From positions 1 to 7,157 of the forward strand of contig DAHWHT010000188.1 in assembly GCA_027335515.1 (NCBI GenBank): DNA of 7,157 nt. Direction: 5' to 3'. The notes beneath the pieces were generated by a model that did not search any database, had not been told where the DNA came from, and saw only the letters and a list, made by a program, of their open reading frames with translations. The position numbers and the translations under genes are program-made. Below are positions 1 to 6,042 of this stretch, in pieces (the stretch's first letter is position 1; each line of letters opens with the position of its first letter). The DNA comes from Clostridia bacterium (lineage in GTDB: Bacteria > Bacillota_E > RBS10-35 > JAJYVN01).

Positions 1-73
1 CGCGGCGGTCGGGGCGGGGGGTGCGGGGGGCCGTTGAGCACGCCGGGCCGCGGGTCGCGGGTCGCACGCTCTT

Positions 74-107
74 GGCGCATCCCGCGGCCGAGCGGAAGGG
101 ATGCGCC
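74..107. repeat. Perfect 10-bp inverted repeat
   Basis: GGCGCATCCC (74-83) pairs perfectly with GGGATGCGCC (98-107) across a 14-base loop. No T-run follows on either strand, so it is not a typical intrinsic terminator. It may be a structured RNA stem, a protein-binding palindrome or part of an unrecognised repeat family. Its role is unknown. Confidence 0.6.
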
Positions 108-191
108 GCGGGGGCGTCGGCGAAAGCCCCCTTGCGCAGCCTGGAGCACGGGGCGGACGCGGCCCGCGGGTTCGGCCCGTGCCGTCGGTCG

Positions 192-216
192 TGGCGCGCG
201 GCCTCAGGGCGCGCCA
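192..216. repeat. Perfect 8-bp inverted repeat
   Basis: TGGCGCGC (192-199) pairs with GCGCGCCA (209-216) across nine bases. The loop holds a minus-strand TGA that ends an Ala-rich minus-strand frame, so the repeat could be a terminator-like stem for a decayed gene. There is no T-tract, and arms this GC-rich can arise by chance. Confidence 0.4.
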
Positions 217-427
217 AGGGCGGCGGCCAGGGCGGCGGCGCCACCGCCCGCCGCGAGGACCTCCGGCGCGGCGCCGTGCCCCAGGGGCGTCGCCTTTTAG
301 GGCGCGGTCGCGGAAGCGTTTCCGTTCGGCCTCGGCGAGCAGGGCCCGCAGGAAGACCTGCCGGGGGTGGACGGCGACCTGCCGCACGCGCCCCCGCGCC
401 CAATGCCCTGCAGCATCCGTGCCGCCC

Positions 428-451
428 CCCACTCCGTTCGGACGGAGTGGG
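428..451. repeat. Strong 10-bp hairpin with a TCGG tetraloop
   Basis: CCCACTCCGT (428-437) and ACGGAGTGGG (442-451) form a perfect 10-bp stem closing the four-base loop TCGG, the strongest hairpin in the left part of the window. It ends 34 bases before the -35 box of the predicted promoter at 486-514. It could insulate the plus-strand module from upstream transcription as a terminator without a U-tract, or be a regulatory palindrome. No T-run follows on either strand. Confidence 0.55.
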
Positions 452-485
452 CCGCGCATGCGGCTGGGAGTCGAGTCCGCTGAGC

Positions 486-514
486 TTGACGCACGGGAAC
501 GCGTGTGCTACAAG
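486..514 (+). promoter_or_regulatory. Predicted sigma70-type promoter of the plus-strand module
   Basis: TTGACG (486-491, five of six matches to the -35 consensus) and TACAAG (509-514, four of six to the -10) are separated by exactly 17 bases. Transcription would start near 521, giving a leader of about 70 bases before the start codon at 592. This is the best promoter-like pair I found upstream of any gene here, and it lies where the frameshifted gene and the DUF1828 gene would need one. The prediction is by consensus only. Confidence 0.5.
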
Positions 515-591
515 ATCCTCGACCAGTAGCCGGGGCGGATCGGCCCTGCCGGCTTCCGGACACAGATGGAGACCGCGGAGTGGAAACGGCC

Positions 592-1060
592 ATGACGGAT
601 GCGGAGTTTGCAGAGGTCTTGGCTGACCCGAGCAAGGTCATCGAGGGCGACCTCGTCTGGAAGCCGGACGAGGACCACTCGCCGTCCTGCGAGTTTTCCG
701 CGGAGATCCGGAGCGACGCCGGCTGGCCGCTAGTGGTCCGAGGGAGCTACAATCCCCTCGCGGGCAAGCTGACGTTTGCGGTCATCCATCGGTCAGATGG
801 CCGCATCTATGCGTTGGATCTCGGCGCGCGCCACCATAACGTGGATTGCCAATGGGTCGGCGACACGCATAAAGCATCGTTGGGCGCCGGCCACTGGCGA
901 CAAGCACGCCTATGAACCGGAGGACATCACCGCGAGCGCGACGGATGCGGTGCAGGTCTGGCGCCAGTTCTGCGCCGAGGCCCGGATTCGGCACCTCGGG
1001 GAACTGCAGGTGCCTCCTCCTGGACAGGAGGTGCCGTTCGCGTCAGGACCCCACGGCTAG
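592..1060 (+). pseudogene. Frameshifted small conserved-type protein gene, 3' end replaced by the TnpB element
   Basis: The ATG at 592 follows a GGAG at 577-580; a GTG at 580 with GGAG at 568-571 is an alternative start. The frame reads about 94 residues, then shifts at AAA 871-873. As written it stops at 915 after 107 residues. Removing one A continues the protein through the motif HKHRW, then an acidic AYEPEDITA segment and a VWRQFCAEA helix, to a TAG at 1058-1060. The pre-shift part ends in a beta-rich core with LDLGARHHN and a VGDTHK segment, so the HHN and HKH histidine motifs belong to one domain cut exactly by the shift. The pattern loosely recalls the DUF6978-type group of uncharacterised proteins, but I cannot confirm membership. 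The last codons (SGPHG) come from the inserted element; the ancestral ending was probably SDGRAKI, giving 157 residues. Function is unknown. It was probably translationally coupled to the DUF1828 gene. The lesion may be genuine or a sequencing error. Confidence 0.7.
871..873 (+). other. Frameshift site: one extra A in a short A-run
   Basis: Codon 94 of the gene at 592 is AAA. Reading CATAAAGCAT as CATAAGCAT merges the upstream frame with the downstream frame and gives the continuous motif GDTHKHRWAP. Both halves look like coding sequence and neither continues in its own frame. The run is only three A's, with no obvious stimulatory hairpin or pause site, so programmed frameshifting is less likely than mutation or a base-call error. 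Confidence 0.65.
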
Positions 1061-1180
1061 AGCCGGGGGCTTGCAGCTACCGGATCGTGCTGCGATAGGC
1101 CGCCTGACAGCGGCCCGCCAGTCCCACATATAGCGAGGCTGGCAAGGTGGTTGGCTCCGATGTTCCTGGCCGCGTTCAGG
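1043..1180 (-). ncRNA. Predicted omega/re RNA scaffold of TnpB, overlapping the tnpB 3' end
   Basis: TnpB proteins are guided by an RNA made from the right end of their element, whose 3' end is a guide copied from flanking host DNA. Consistent with this, the tnpB 3' end and right end contain nested stems: GGCCGC 1098-1103 with GCGGCC 1110-1115, GCAGC 1073-1077 with GCTGC 1089-1093, and the terminal hairpin 1050-1069. The guide would start at about 1042 and run leftward on the minus strand as CGCGAACGGCACC, which is sequence of the disrupted host gene. The 5' limit near 1180 is a guess, and I found no promoter of its own. It may be processed from the tnpB mRNA. Confidence 0.45.
1050..1069 (-). 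repeat. Right-end hairpin of the TnpB element
   Basis: On the plus strand CCCACGGCT (1050-1058) pairs with AGCCGGGGG (1061-1069) around the two-base loop AG, with one internal C/A mismatch; on the minus strand this is C opposite T. The same imperfect stem occurs at the left end. Imperfect palindromes near both ends are the single-strand recognition structures of this group. The tnpB stop codon (1057-1059) and the new stop of the frameshifted host gene (1058-1060) both lie inside this hairpin. Confidence 0.75.
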
Positions 1181-2217
1181 TCGGCGTGGAGGGAGAAGGT
1201 GCATTGCTTACAGCGGAAGTCGCCCCGACTCCGACGGTTGGCCTTCTCCCGGTGCCCACAACAGCTGCACTTCTGGCTGGTATAGCGGGGGTCTACCGTG
1301 GTCACGGCCACACCCGCCAATGCAGCCTTGTAGCGCGAGAAGCCGAGCAGGCGGGAGAAGGACCACGAGTGCAGGCGCCGCTTCTGCCGCTGGCGTCCCT
1401 TCATGCGGTCGCGGATGTCGGTCAGGTCCTCGAAGACCAAGATGGCGCCGGGCTCTACGGACTGGACCAGGCGCTTGGACAGCACATGGTCGCAGTCCAG
1501 GCGGAAACGTTCCTGGCGACCAGACACCTTACGCAGGCGTCGTTTGGCCGACCGTGTGCCTTTCGCCTGAAGAGCGCGGCGCATGCGGAACGAGCGGGCC
1601 TCGATCTCCCGCCAACGACGAGCACCAAGAAAGCGGGCCTGGGAAGTTACGGCGGGGCACGCAACACCGACGTCAACGCCGACCACCTCCCCCGTGGGTT
1701 GGGCCTGCGGTTCCGGGGCCTGGACAACGACGTGGAGCCAAAGCCGGCCCTTGCGGTCTACGCAGAGGTCGGACGAACGAACCGGGAGTCCAATGCGCCC
1801 GGCATGGCACGATGGGAGGCTCAGCGATACCCGCTGCCGACCGGACACGGTTGCGAGGGTGGCATAGCCTTCGCCCAGGCGCACTTTGGCCGATCGAGCA
1901 TCGTACCGGATGGCGGCGCGGCGCGACTTGGGACACGAAACCTTCCGCCCCCGACGAGCACGCGCCCGGCAGGAGGCAATGGCCTCGGTGGCCTTGACGC
2001 GGGCGCTGCAGACGAGTTGCGCCGGGAGCGCCGTGGCGAATCGCTCCGCTGTGTAGGTCTCGTGATGGAGTTCCACTCCGTTGAGGCGGGGCATGTCCCA
2101 CCCCACCGCGCAAACGCGGTTGAAGGATGCGGTGTACTGCGCGATTGTCTCACGCAAGGCCGCACTCGCCCCCGCATCCGCTACGACACGCACCCGAAGC
2201 GTCAAGTCCATGCTCAT
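1057..2217 (-). CDS. tnpB: RNA-guided endonuclease TnpB (IS605 OrfB family)
   Basis: A 386-residue protein, within the usual TnpB length. RuvC-like catalytic residues are visible: D182 in VVGVDVGVA, E263 in ILVFEDLTD and D346 in HADLNAARNIG. Between the last two is a four-cysteine zinc ribbon, CSCC (C317, C320) and CKQC (C336, C339), preceded by the family-typical RYTSQKC. The domain order matches an intact enzyme: N-terminal wedge region, split RuvC, zinc ribbon and short C-terminal tail. TnpB cuts DNA next to a short target motif as directed by its element-derived RNA, which helps keep the element at its donor site after excision. I used the ATG at 2215-2217; an ATG two codons later (2209-2211) is also possible. 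No clear ribosome-binding site precedes either. The stop lies in the right-end hairpin. All three catalytic acids are present, so the enzyme may be active. Confidence 0.93.
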   Translation of the reverse strand: MSMDLTLRVRVVADAGASAALRETIAQYTASFNRVCAVGWDMPRLNGVELHHETYTAERFATALPAQLVCSARVKATEAIASCRARARRGRKVSCPKSRRAAIRYDARSAKVRLGEGYATLATVSGRQRVSLSLPSCHAGRIGLPVRSSDLCVDRKGRLWLHVVVQAPEPQAQPTGEVVGVDVGVACPAVTSQARFLGARRWREIEARSFRMRRALQAKGTRSAKRRLRKVSGRQERFRLDCDHVLSKRLVQSVEPGAILVFEDLTDIRDRMKGRQRQKRRLHSWSFSRLLGFSRYKAALAGVAVTTVDPRYTSQKCSCCGHREKANRRSRGDFRCKQCTFSLHADLNAARNIGANHLASLAICGTGGPLSGGLSQHDPVAASPRL

Positions 2218-2246
2218 ATAGTACCACAGACAGTATGTTCCCGCAA
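2218..2246 (-). promoter_or_regulatory. Possible tnpB promoter in the left end
   Basis: On the minus strand TTGCGG (2241-2246) and TACTAT (2218-2223) are 17 bases apart, fair matches to -35 and -10 boxes. The -10 box directly abuts the first ATG of tnpB, so transcripts would begin at or just past that ATG. This favours the second ATG, or leaderless translation. Weak evidence from consensus alone. Confidence 0.3.
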
Positions 2247-2256
2247 GGAAGGGAAC
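2237..2256. repeat. Inverted repeat inside the left end of the TnpB element
   Basis: GTTCCC (2237-2242) pairs with GGGAAC (2251-2256) across eight bases. It lies between the left-end hairpin and the tnpB start and overlaps the possible -35 box, so it could be an operator or an accessory end structure. Confidence 0.4.
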
Positions 2257-2267
2257 GCGCAGCCAAT

Positions 2268-2287
2268 CCCACGGCTGAAGCCGGGGG
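2268..2287 (-). repeat. Left-end hairpin of the TnpB element
   Basis: CCCACGGCT (2268-2276) pairs with AGCCGGGGG (2279-2287) around the two-base loop GA. Apart from the loop, the stem is identical to the right-end hairpin, including its single mismatch. The two copies have the same orientation, which is typical of IS200/IS605 ends and unlike the inverted ends of DDE-type insertion sequences. Confidence 0.75.
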
Positions 2288-2289
2288 TA

Positions 2290-2313
2290 TCAGACGGCCG
2301 CGCGAAGATTTGA
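2290..2313 (+). pseudogene. Detached 3' end of the frameshifted gene beyond the TnpB element
   Basis: Starting at the TCAG repeat, the codons TCA GAC GGC CGC GCG AAG ATT TGA read SDGRAKI-stop. This is in frame with the part of the gene left of the element once 1043-1046 and 2290-2293 are merged. The TGA at 2311-2313 overlaps the ATG at 2313-2315. The same one-base coupling is used by the minus-strand operon in this window, which supports the reconstruction. Confidence 0.6.
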
Positions 2314-3095
2314 TGAATGACATCGCGATCTGTGCGGCGCTCCAGGGTGGCCTTGGTCCACTCTTTGCGTGTGGCGCCGTCGGGAACCGCACCCGGGTGC
2401 GTACGCCATTCCTCTTGCCCGACGGTGACGGCGTCGATGTGTATGTGAGCATGCGTGGCCCGTCGCTGCTGGTGAGCGACCTCGGGGAGACCTTGAGGTG
2501 GTTGCGCATGCAAATGGTCACGGATCGCCGGACCCAGCGGCAGCAGGTGCTGGTGCGGGATGTGTGTGTAACCCACGGGCTTGAGCTGTTCCGAGGCATG
2601 CTCCTCGCCCGGTGCGACCAATCTGAAGACTTGGCGGCCACCGTGCTGCGTATGGCGCAGGGGTGCGTGCGGGTCGCCGACCTGTGGTACACGCTTCGCT
2701 TCCGGTCCGCGGAGTCGTTGCCGGACCAGGTGGCCGACCTGCTCACGGAGAAGCGCGTGGCGTTTGAGCGGCGGGAACCCCTCCCGGGACGTTCCACCCG
2801 CCTCTGGCGGCCCGACTTCCACACGCGTACCGAGCGCGGCGGCTCGCTCGTCTATGTGTTGAGCACGGGCAGTCGGGCGGCGGCGAGGGGCCGGGTGCAC
2901 GATGTCGTCGCGGCGTGGCACGACCTCAGTCACCTGCGCTTGGGCCCTTCGGCGCGGAGCTTCATCTCCTTGGTCGACGACACGCTGGATGTCTGGGCAA
3001 GCGAGGACCTGCGGCTGGTCTCGGAGGGACTGTCCACTCTGGCCCTGTGGAGCAGGCCGGAGGAGTTCGTGGACCTGCTGCATGCGGCCGCGTAG
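2313..3095 (+). CDS. DUF1828/DUF1829-type protein
   Basis: A 260-residue protein. Residues 30-64 read RTPFLLPDGDGVDVYV, then LLVSDLGETLRWL: the DUF1828 signature of an acidic GD motif on a beta strand followed by a second strand ending in SD.GET. Residues about 145-260 match the layout of the DUF1829 partner region: VAFERREPLPGRST, then a strand-rich core, then FISLVDDT and a terminal LWSRPEEFVDLL. The biochemical role of these domains is not established. No signal peptide or membrane segment is visible, so it is probably cytoplasmic. I chose the ATG at 2313 because upstream codons belong to the mobile element, and because it overlaps the TGA that ended the partner gene before insertion. The ribosome-binding site is weak (GAAG at 2304-2307), as expected for a gene once translated by coupling. 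With the element present, its expression must depend on readthrough or a new promoter. Confidence 0.75.
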   Translation: MNDIAICAALQGGLGPLFACGAVGNRTRVRTPFLLPDGDGVDVYVSMRGPSLLVSDLGETLRWLRMQMVTDRRTQRQQVLVRDVCVTHGLELFRGMLLARCDQSEDLAATVLRMAQGCVRVADLWYTLRFRSAESLPDQVADLLTEKRVAFERREPLPGRSTRLWRPDFHTRTERGGSLVYVLSTGSRAAARGRVHDVVAAWHDLSHLRLGPSARSFISLVDDTLDVWASEDLRLVSEGLSTLALWSRPEEFVDLLHAAA

Positions 3096-3170
3096 CGGCG
3101 CCCGGGGCGGTCCGTCCAGCGATGCGACACGGCTTCGCCGCTCACCCCCCGTGCGCCCCCGCTCTCGGAA

Positions 3171-3211
3171 GGCCGGGTCCGCCCGCCACCTCCCTAAGGG
3201 CGGGCTCGGCC
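3171..3211. terminator. Inverted repeat between convergent genes, possible bidirectional terminator
   Basis: GCCCGCC (3181-3187) pairs perfectly with GGCGGGC (3199-3205) over an 11-base loop, extended by GGCCG (3171-3175) with CGGCC (3207-3211) across an internal loop. It lies between the convergent ends of the DUF1828 gene (3095) and the ATPase gene, whose stop codon (3194-3196) is in the loop. The position suits a shared terminator, but there is no T-tract on either side. Confidence 0.3.
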
Positions 3212-4744
3212 TCTCTGCCCGCCCCTGGCCTCGGTGCGTCGGCTTCGCCGCAGGCCGCGTCCCGGTCGGGCAGCGCCCGCCTGCACCCCGCCCCGGCGGC
3301 GCAGCCCCAGTCCGAAGAGGTAGATATCCGGTGCGTCGATCCGTTCGCGCTCGCGCTCCCGGAAGACTCCCAGCGAGATGAGGTAATCCAGCAATTCGCG
3401 GGAGTCCGCGGCGGGGGGGCGGATCCCTCCCTCACCCCAGGACGCGTTCCAATCCTCGCGCAGGTATGCGAGGATCGCCGGCCGCTCCCAAGGCGCGAGC
3501 TTCGCACCGATGCGCGCCCGCACCCCGTCCAACCAGGGCCATTCGTTGTGGATCGCCTGGCGTACGTGGTCCTCGGACACGTCCTCTAGTGCCTGGCGGA
3601 GGTCGGTGGGCCGCAGCAGGGCCGGCGGGGCTGGGTGTGCCCCGGCCAAGGCGTGCCGCGCCGCCTGTTCAAACAGGCGGACCAGGGAGCGGGGGGTGGC
3701 GCTGCCGCGTCCATCCCTCAGGTGATCGACCACCCAATTGAGGCTCTGTCCCTTATTGCGGTTGGCGCCCATGAAGGGTCCGACCATCCGTTCGACCAGC
3801 CGCCGCGCGTCCTCCTCCGTGGTCACCTGCGGCAGGCGGCCTAGGACGCGATTGTCCTCTCTGAAACGGATCTGCGCGCTGCGGCAGTATTGGTACAAGT
3901 CGGGGCTGGTGTTGGCCATCCGTTTGATGAGCATGGCGAAGAGTTGAGGCCGGCTCCAGCTCAGTTCGGCCCGGTTCGCGGCCAGCTTGGCGAGGTCGGC
4001 ACCGCCCAGGCCGGTGTGGCGCTCGAAGAGGTCGGACCTCAGGAAGATCTTGGGGCGAAGGCGCTGCCAGCGCCGCGCATACCCTGCCCAGAAGGCGACG
4101 AGACCGCGCACCGCCCGGGCCATCGTCTCCCAATGGAAGCCGCCCAAGGTGTCCAGTTCGTCGTAGCCGATGAAGACCCACGCATCTGTGGCCTCCAGGC
4201 GTCGGTCCAGGGCATCCAGCGCGATGAGGGGATCATTGCCCGCGGTCTGGAAGCCGTCCAACACGCGATCGGGTGCGCCGGCGGGGGGATCGAGCACCGG
4301 ACCGAGGCCCGTGCGCACCGCGTGGGGAAGTTGGTCGGCCAGGACGCGGACCAGATAGGCGAACCACAGCAACACTGCCCGCTCGTCGCTCTCGCCTAGG
4401 GCGTCCCGCAGGCCACGTGCATCCGCGAAGGCGGCACCGAGCGGGTGTCCGGCCAGCCATAGGATACGGCCTGTCTCGGCGCTGGGCAGACGCAGGCTGG
4501 GGGCGTAGGGCGCCAGGTCGGGCAGGAGGTGTTGCGAGAACACGGCGTTGAAGAGTTCGGACTTGCCGGTTCCGCGGTCACCGACCACGAGGACCACATC
4601 CGGGTCGAAGGCGCGCAGGTGTTCGGGCACGGGCAGCAGCATCTGCGGGAACGTGGCCTTGGGCTCGGCCTCCGCTTGGCCATAGCCGAGATCCTGCAAG
4701 CTGCGGACGAGCACAAGCTGCTGGTCCCTGCTGAGTGTGGGCAC
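3194..4744 (-). CDS. P-loop ATPase resembling the Sll1717 family
   Basis: A 516-residue protein. Walker A is VVGDRGTGKSE (residues 53-63, K61) and Walker B is VFIGYDELD (190-198, D195 and E196). A sensor-type strand IFLRSDLF lies at 233-240, followed by LSWSRPQLFAMLIKRM (261-276) and a helical C-terminal half ending in DIYLFGLGLRRRGGV near 487. This order fits the Sll1717 group of AAA/STAND-like ATPases, so NTP binding is well supported, but the target of the energy is unknown. The last 29 residues (488-516) are Arg/Gly-rich and low in complexity, possibly an added tail. The GTG start at 4742-4744 is supported by a perfect GGAGG (4753-4757) eight bases upstream. It overlaps the TAG of the KGGVGR gene by one base (TAGTG), so the two are translationally coupled. 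Last gene of the minus-strand operon. Confidence 0.8.
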   Translation of the reverse strand: MPTLSRDQQLVLVRSLQDLGYGQAEAEPKATFPQMLLPVPEHLRAFDPDVVLVVGDRGTGKSELFNAVFSQHLLPDLAPYAPSLRLPSAETGRILWLAGHPLGAAFADARGLRDALGESDERAVLLWFAYLVRVLADQLPHAVRTGLGPVLDPPAGAPDRVLDGFQTAGNDPLIALDALDRRLEATDAWVFIGYDELDTLGGFHWETMARAVRGLVAFWAGYARRWQRLRPKIFLRSDLFERHTGLGGADLAKLAANRAELSWSRPQLFAMLIKRMANTSPDLYQYCRSAQIRFREDNRVLGRLPQVTTEEDARRLVERMVGPFMGANRNKGQSLNWVVDHLRDGRGSATPRSLVRLFEQAARHALAGAHPAPPALLRPTDLRQALEDVSEDHVRQAIHNEWPWLDGVRARIGAKLAPWERPAILAYLREDWNASWGEGGIRPPAADSRELLDYLISLGVFRERERERIDAPDIYLFGLGLRRRGGVQAGAARPGRGLRRSRRTEARGGQRGRARP

Positions 4745-6042
4745 TACGCATCCCTCCGGAAGCGGCCGCGAATCCGTTCCCCGAGGCGGAGGAATTCGTC
4801 GCCCGTCAGCCGGGACGCCACTTCGCCGATGTACCCGAAGGCTGCCAGTGTCTCGTCATAGGACAGGGGGATGGGGACATGGGGTGCGTCCGAGCCCTCT
4901 GCGTCCGCGACGGTCCAAAACGCGTCCGCAGCCGACGTCTCTGCGTAGAAATGGGTTTCGAACACCTCGCGCGCCCGCTGCTCGAAGGCGCGCCGCACCG
5001 GCGCGGCCGCCGTGGGCGGAACCATGGAATGGACGAGGATGCAATCGCCCTGCGGTAGGCCGTCCCTCACCTGCTCCTCCCCCAGGTGTCGCAGAACGAG
5101 CGTTAGCCCCTCCCAGCTCTGGGCGGAGGCGGTGCCCAACACGACCTGCAGATGGGCCAACCCCGATAGGATGACGCCCGTCATCTCGGACAAGCCAGAA
5201 CGGCAGTCCAGGAGTATCCAGGCTGGGCGCAGCGCGGTGGAGAGTTCGTGGACCATGAGATGGAGCGGGTGATCGCCCGGCGCCTGGTGTGGCGCCGGCT
5301 CCAGGTCTACGCGGGCCAGCTTCTCGAGGAAGTGGCCGTTGAGGCGGCCAGCGGGCACGACCAGGATTTCCCCGGGCCCCACGACGGTCTCATCGCGAAA
5401 GGCGTGGTAGTAGTCGCGCACGTCCACGTGCTGGCACAGGGGGCGTTCGAGCAGGTAGTCGACGACTCCCCAGGTCTGCACGGACCCGTCCCGTGTGGCC
5501 GGCAGCAGGCTTCCCAGACCGGGGGCGTCGAGGTCCGCGTCGATCACCAGCACACGCTCGCCCGCGCGGGCCCGCTGAATCGCGAACGCGGCTAGGGCCG
5601 TCGTCCGTCCCACGCCCCCCTTGAAGGAGTAAAAGGCCACGACCGGGGGCCGGCGCTTGCCGACGAGCCACGGCCCTTGGGCGACGGGGGAGAACCAGGC
5701 CTGCCTGGAGCGATGTCGATCCAGCAGACGCAGGCGCCCAGGCACCAATTCCCTGCCGTCCTCCCACGCGCGCTGGTAGAAGGCCCGCTCCGGTTCCTGG
5801 GCTTCCCGACCCGACCAGAGGTCTCCGCTCCAATAGGTGGCTGCGGCCCTGAGGTCCGTCGTCGCTTGGTGCAGGGCCTCGGCGAGTTCTGTGCGCCGTG
5901 CCGGGGTTCCCCAAGCGGCGGCACGGAAACGCCCAAAGAGATCCTCGATGAGCAGTGCCCGTTCGTGGTCGTCCGCGGGGCAGTTCGTCCATTGCCGCGC
6001 CGCTGCGATGGCCCGCTCCCGGGCCTCGTCCAGGTGTAGCAT
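4744..6042 (-). CDS. KGGVGR-motif variant ParA/MinD-like ATPase
   Basis: A 432-residue protein. Residues 134-150 carry a strand and the deviant Walker A loop FYSFKGGVGRTTAL. The signature lysine K141 of the SIMIBI class is kept, but the usual P-loop lysine is replaced by R146, which defines the KGGVGR variant group. VLVIDADLDAPGLGSLL (164-180) is the Walker A' strand and WILLDCRSGLSE (275-286) the switch II region. About 130 residues before the loop form a mostly helical N-terminal region with no domain I recognise. Family knowledge predicts ATP-dependent dimerisation; the partner is probably one of the neighbouring proteins. I chose the ATG at 6040-6042, not an upstream in-frame one, because it overlaps the HEPN gene stop as TGATG and has GGAG (6050-6053) seven bases upstream. 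Its stop overlaps the next gene's GTG. Second gene of the operon. Confidence 0.85.
   Translation of the reverse strand: MLHLDEARERAIAAARQWTNCPADDHERALLIEDLFGRFRAAAWGTPARRTELAEALHQATTDLRAAATYWSGDLWSGREAQEPERAFYQRAWEDGRELVPGRLRLLDRHRSRQAWFSPVAQGPWLVGKRRPPVVAFYSFKGGVGRTTALAAFAIQRARAGERVLVIDADLDAPGLGSLLPATRDGSVQTWGVVDYLLERPLCQHVDVRDYYHAFRDETVVGPGEILVVPAGRLNGHFLEKLARVDLEPAPHQAPGDHPLHLMVHELSTALRPAWILLDCRSGLSEMTGVILSGLAHLQVVLGTASAQSWEGLTLVLRHLGEEQVRDGLPQGDCILVHSMVPPTAAAPVRRAFEQRAREVFETHFYAETSAADAFWTVADAEGSDAPHVPIPLSYDETLAAFGYIGEVASRLTGDEFLRLGERIRGRFRRDA

Larger units (their letters stand above)
1..485. other. GC-rich stretch without a convincing gene
   Basis: No reading frame here has the features of a real gene. 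Long open frames exist on both strands, but they are Arg/Pro/Gly-rich and overlap one another, as expected for extreme GC content. What can be seen is structure: perfect inverted repeats at 74-107, 192-216 and 428-451. A minus-strand frame covering about 300-459 has more protein-like composition (rich in Val, Leu, Ala, Glu and Arg). If one C is dropped near 285-290 it would join an Ala/Leu-rich frame ending at a TGA at 204-206. This could be the remnant of a decayed minus-strand gene, but the support is composition only. Confidence 0.5.
1043..2289 (-). mobile_element. IS200/IS605-group element carrying only tnpB (IS1341-like)
   Basis: The element is about 1.25 kb and holds one gene, tnpB, read on the minus strand, with matching subterminal hairpins at both ends (1050-1069 and 2268-2287). 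It has no tnpA for the Y1 transposase, so movement would need a transposase in trans. I set the ends from the four bases TCAG at 1043-1046 and 2290-2293. Joining the flanks there restores the end of the frameshifted gene, in frame, to a TGA overlapping the next ATG. IS605-group elements insert next to a short target motif without duplicating it. Here the minus-strand motif 5' of the left end would be CTGA or TCTGA, and the right end would also finish in CTGA. The exact base could slide by up to four positions within the repeat. Confidence 0.75.

Noticed and set aside
21..641. Several overlapping open frames on both strands at the left edge
   Set aside because: They have biased Arg/Pro/Gly content, no motifs, no clear start signals and mutual overlap. 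The last part of the minus-strand frame also overlaps the supported gene at 592.
2127..2312. N-terminal extension of the DUF1828 protein by 62 codons
   Set aside because: The extension lies within the tnpB coding region and left end of the inserted element, and the DUF1828 homology begins after the ATG at 2313.
1147..2313. A 388-codon plus-strand open frame covering nearly all of the element
   Set aside because: It is antisense to a tnpB with complete catalytic and zinc-binding motifs and has no recognisable domain. Long antisense frames are expected at this GC content. Its last codons are used only to reconstruct the host gene end.
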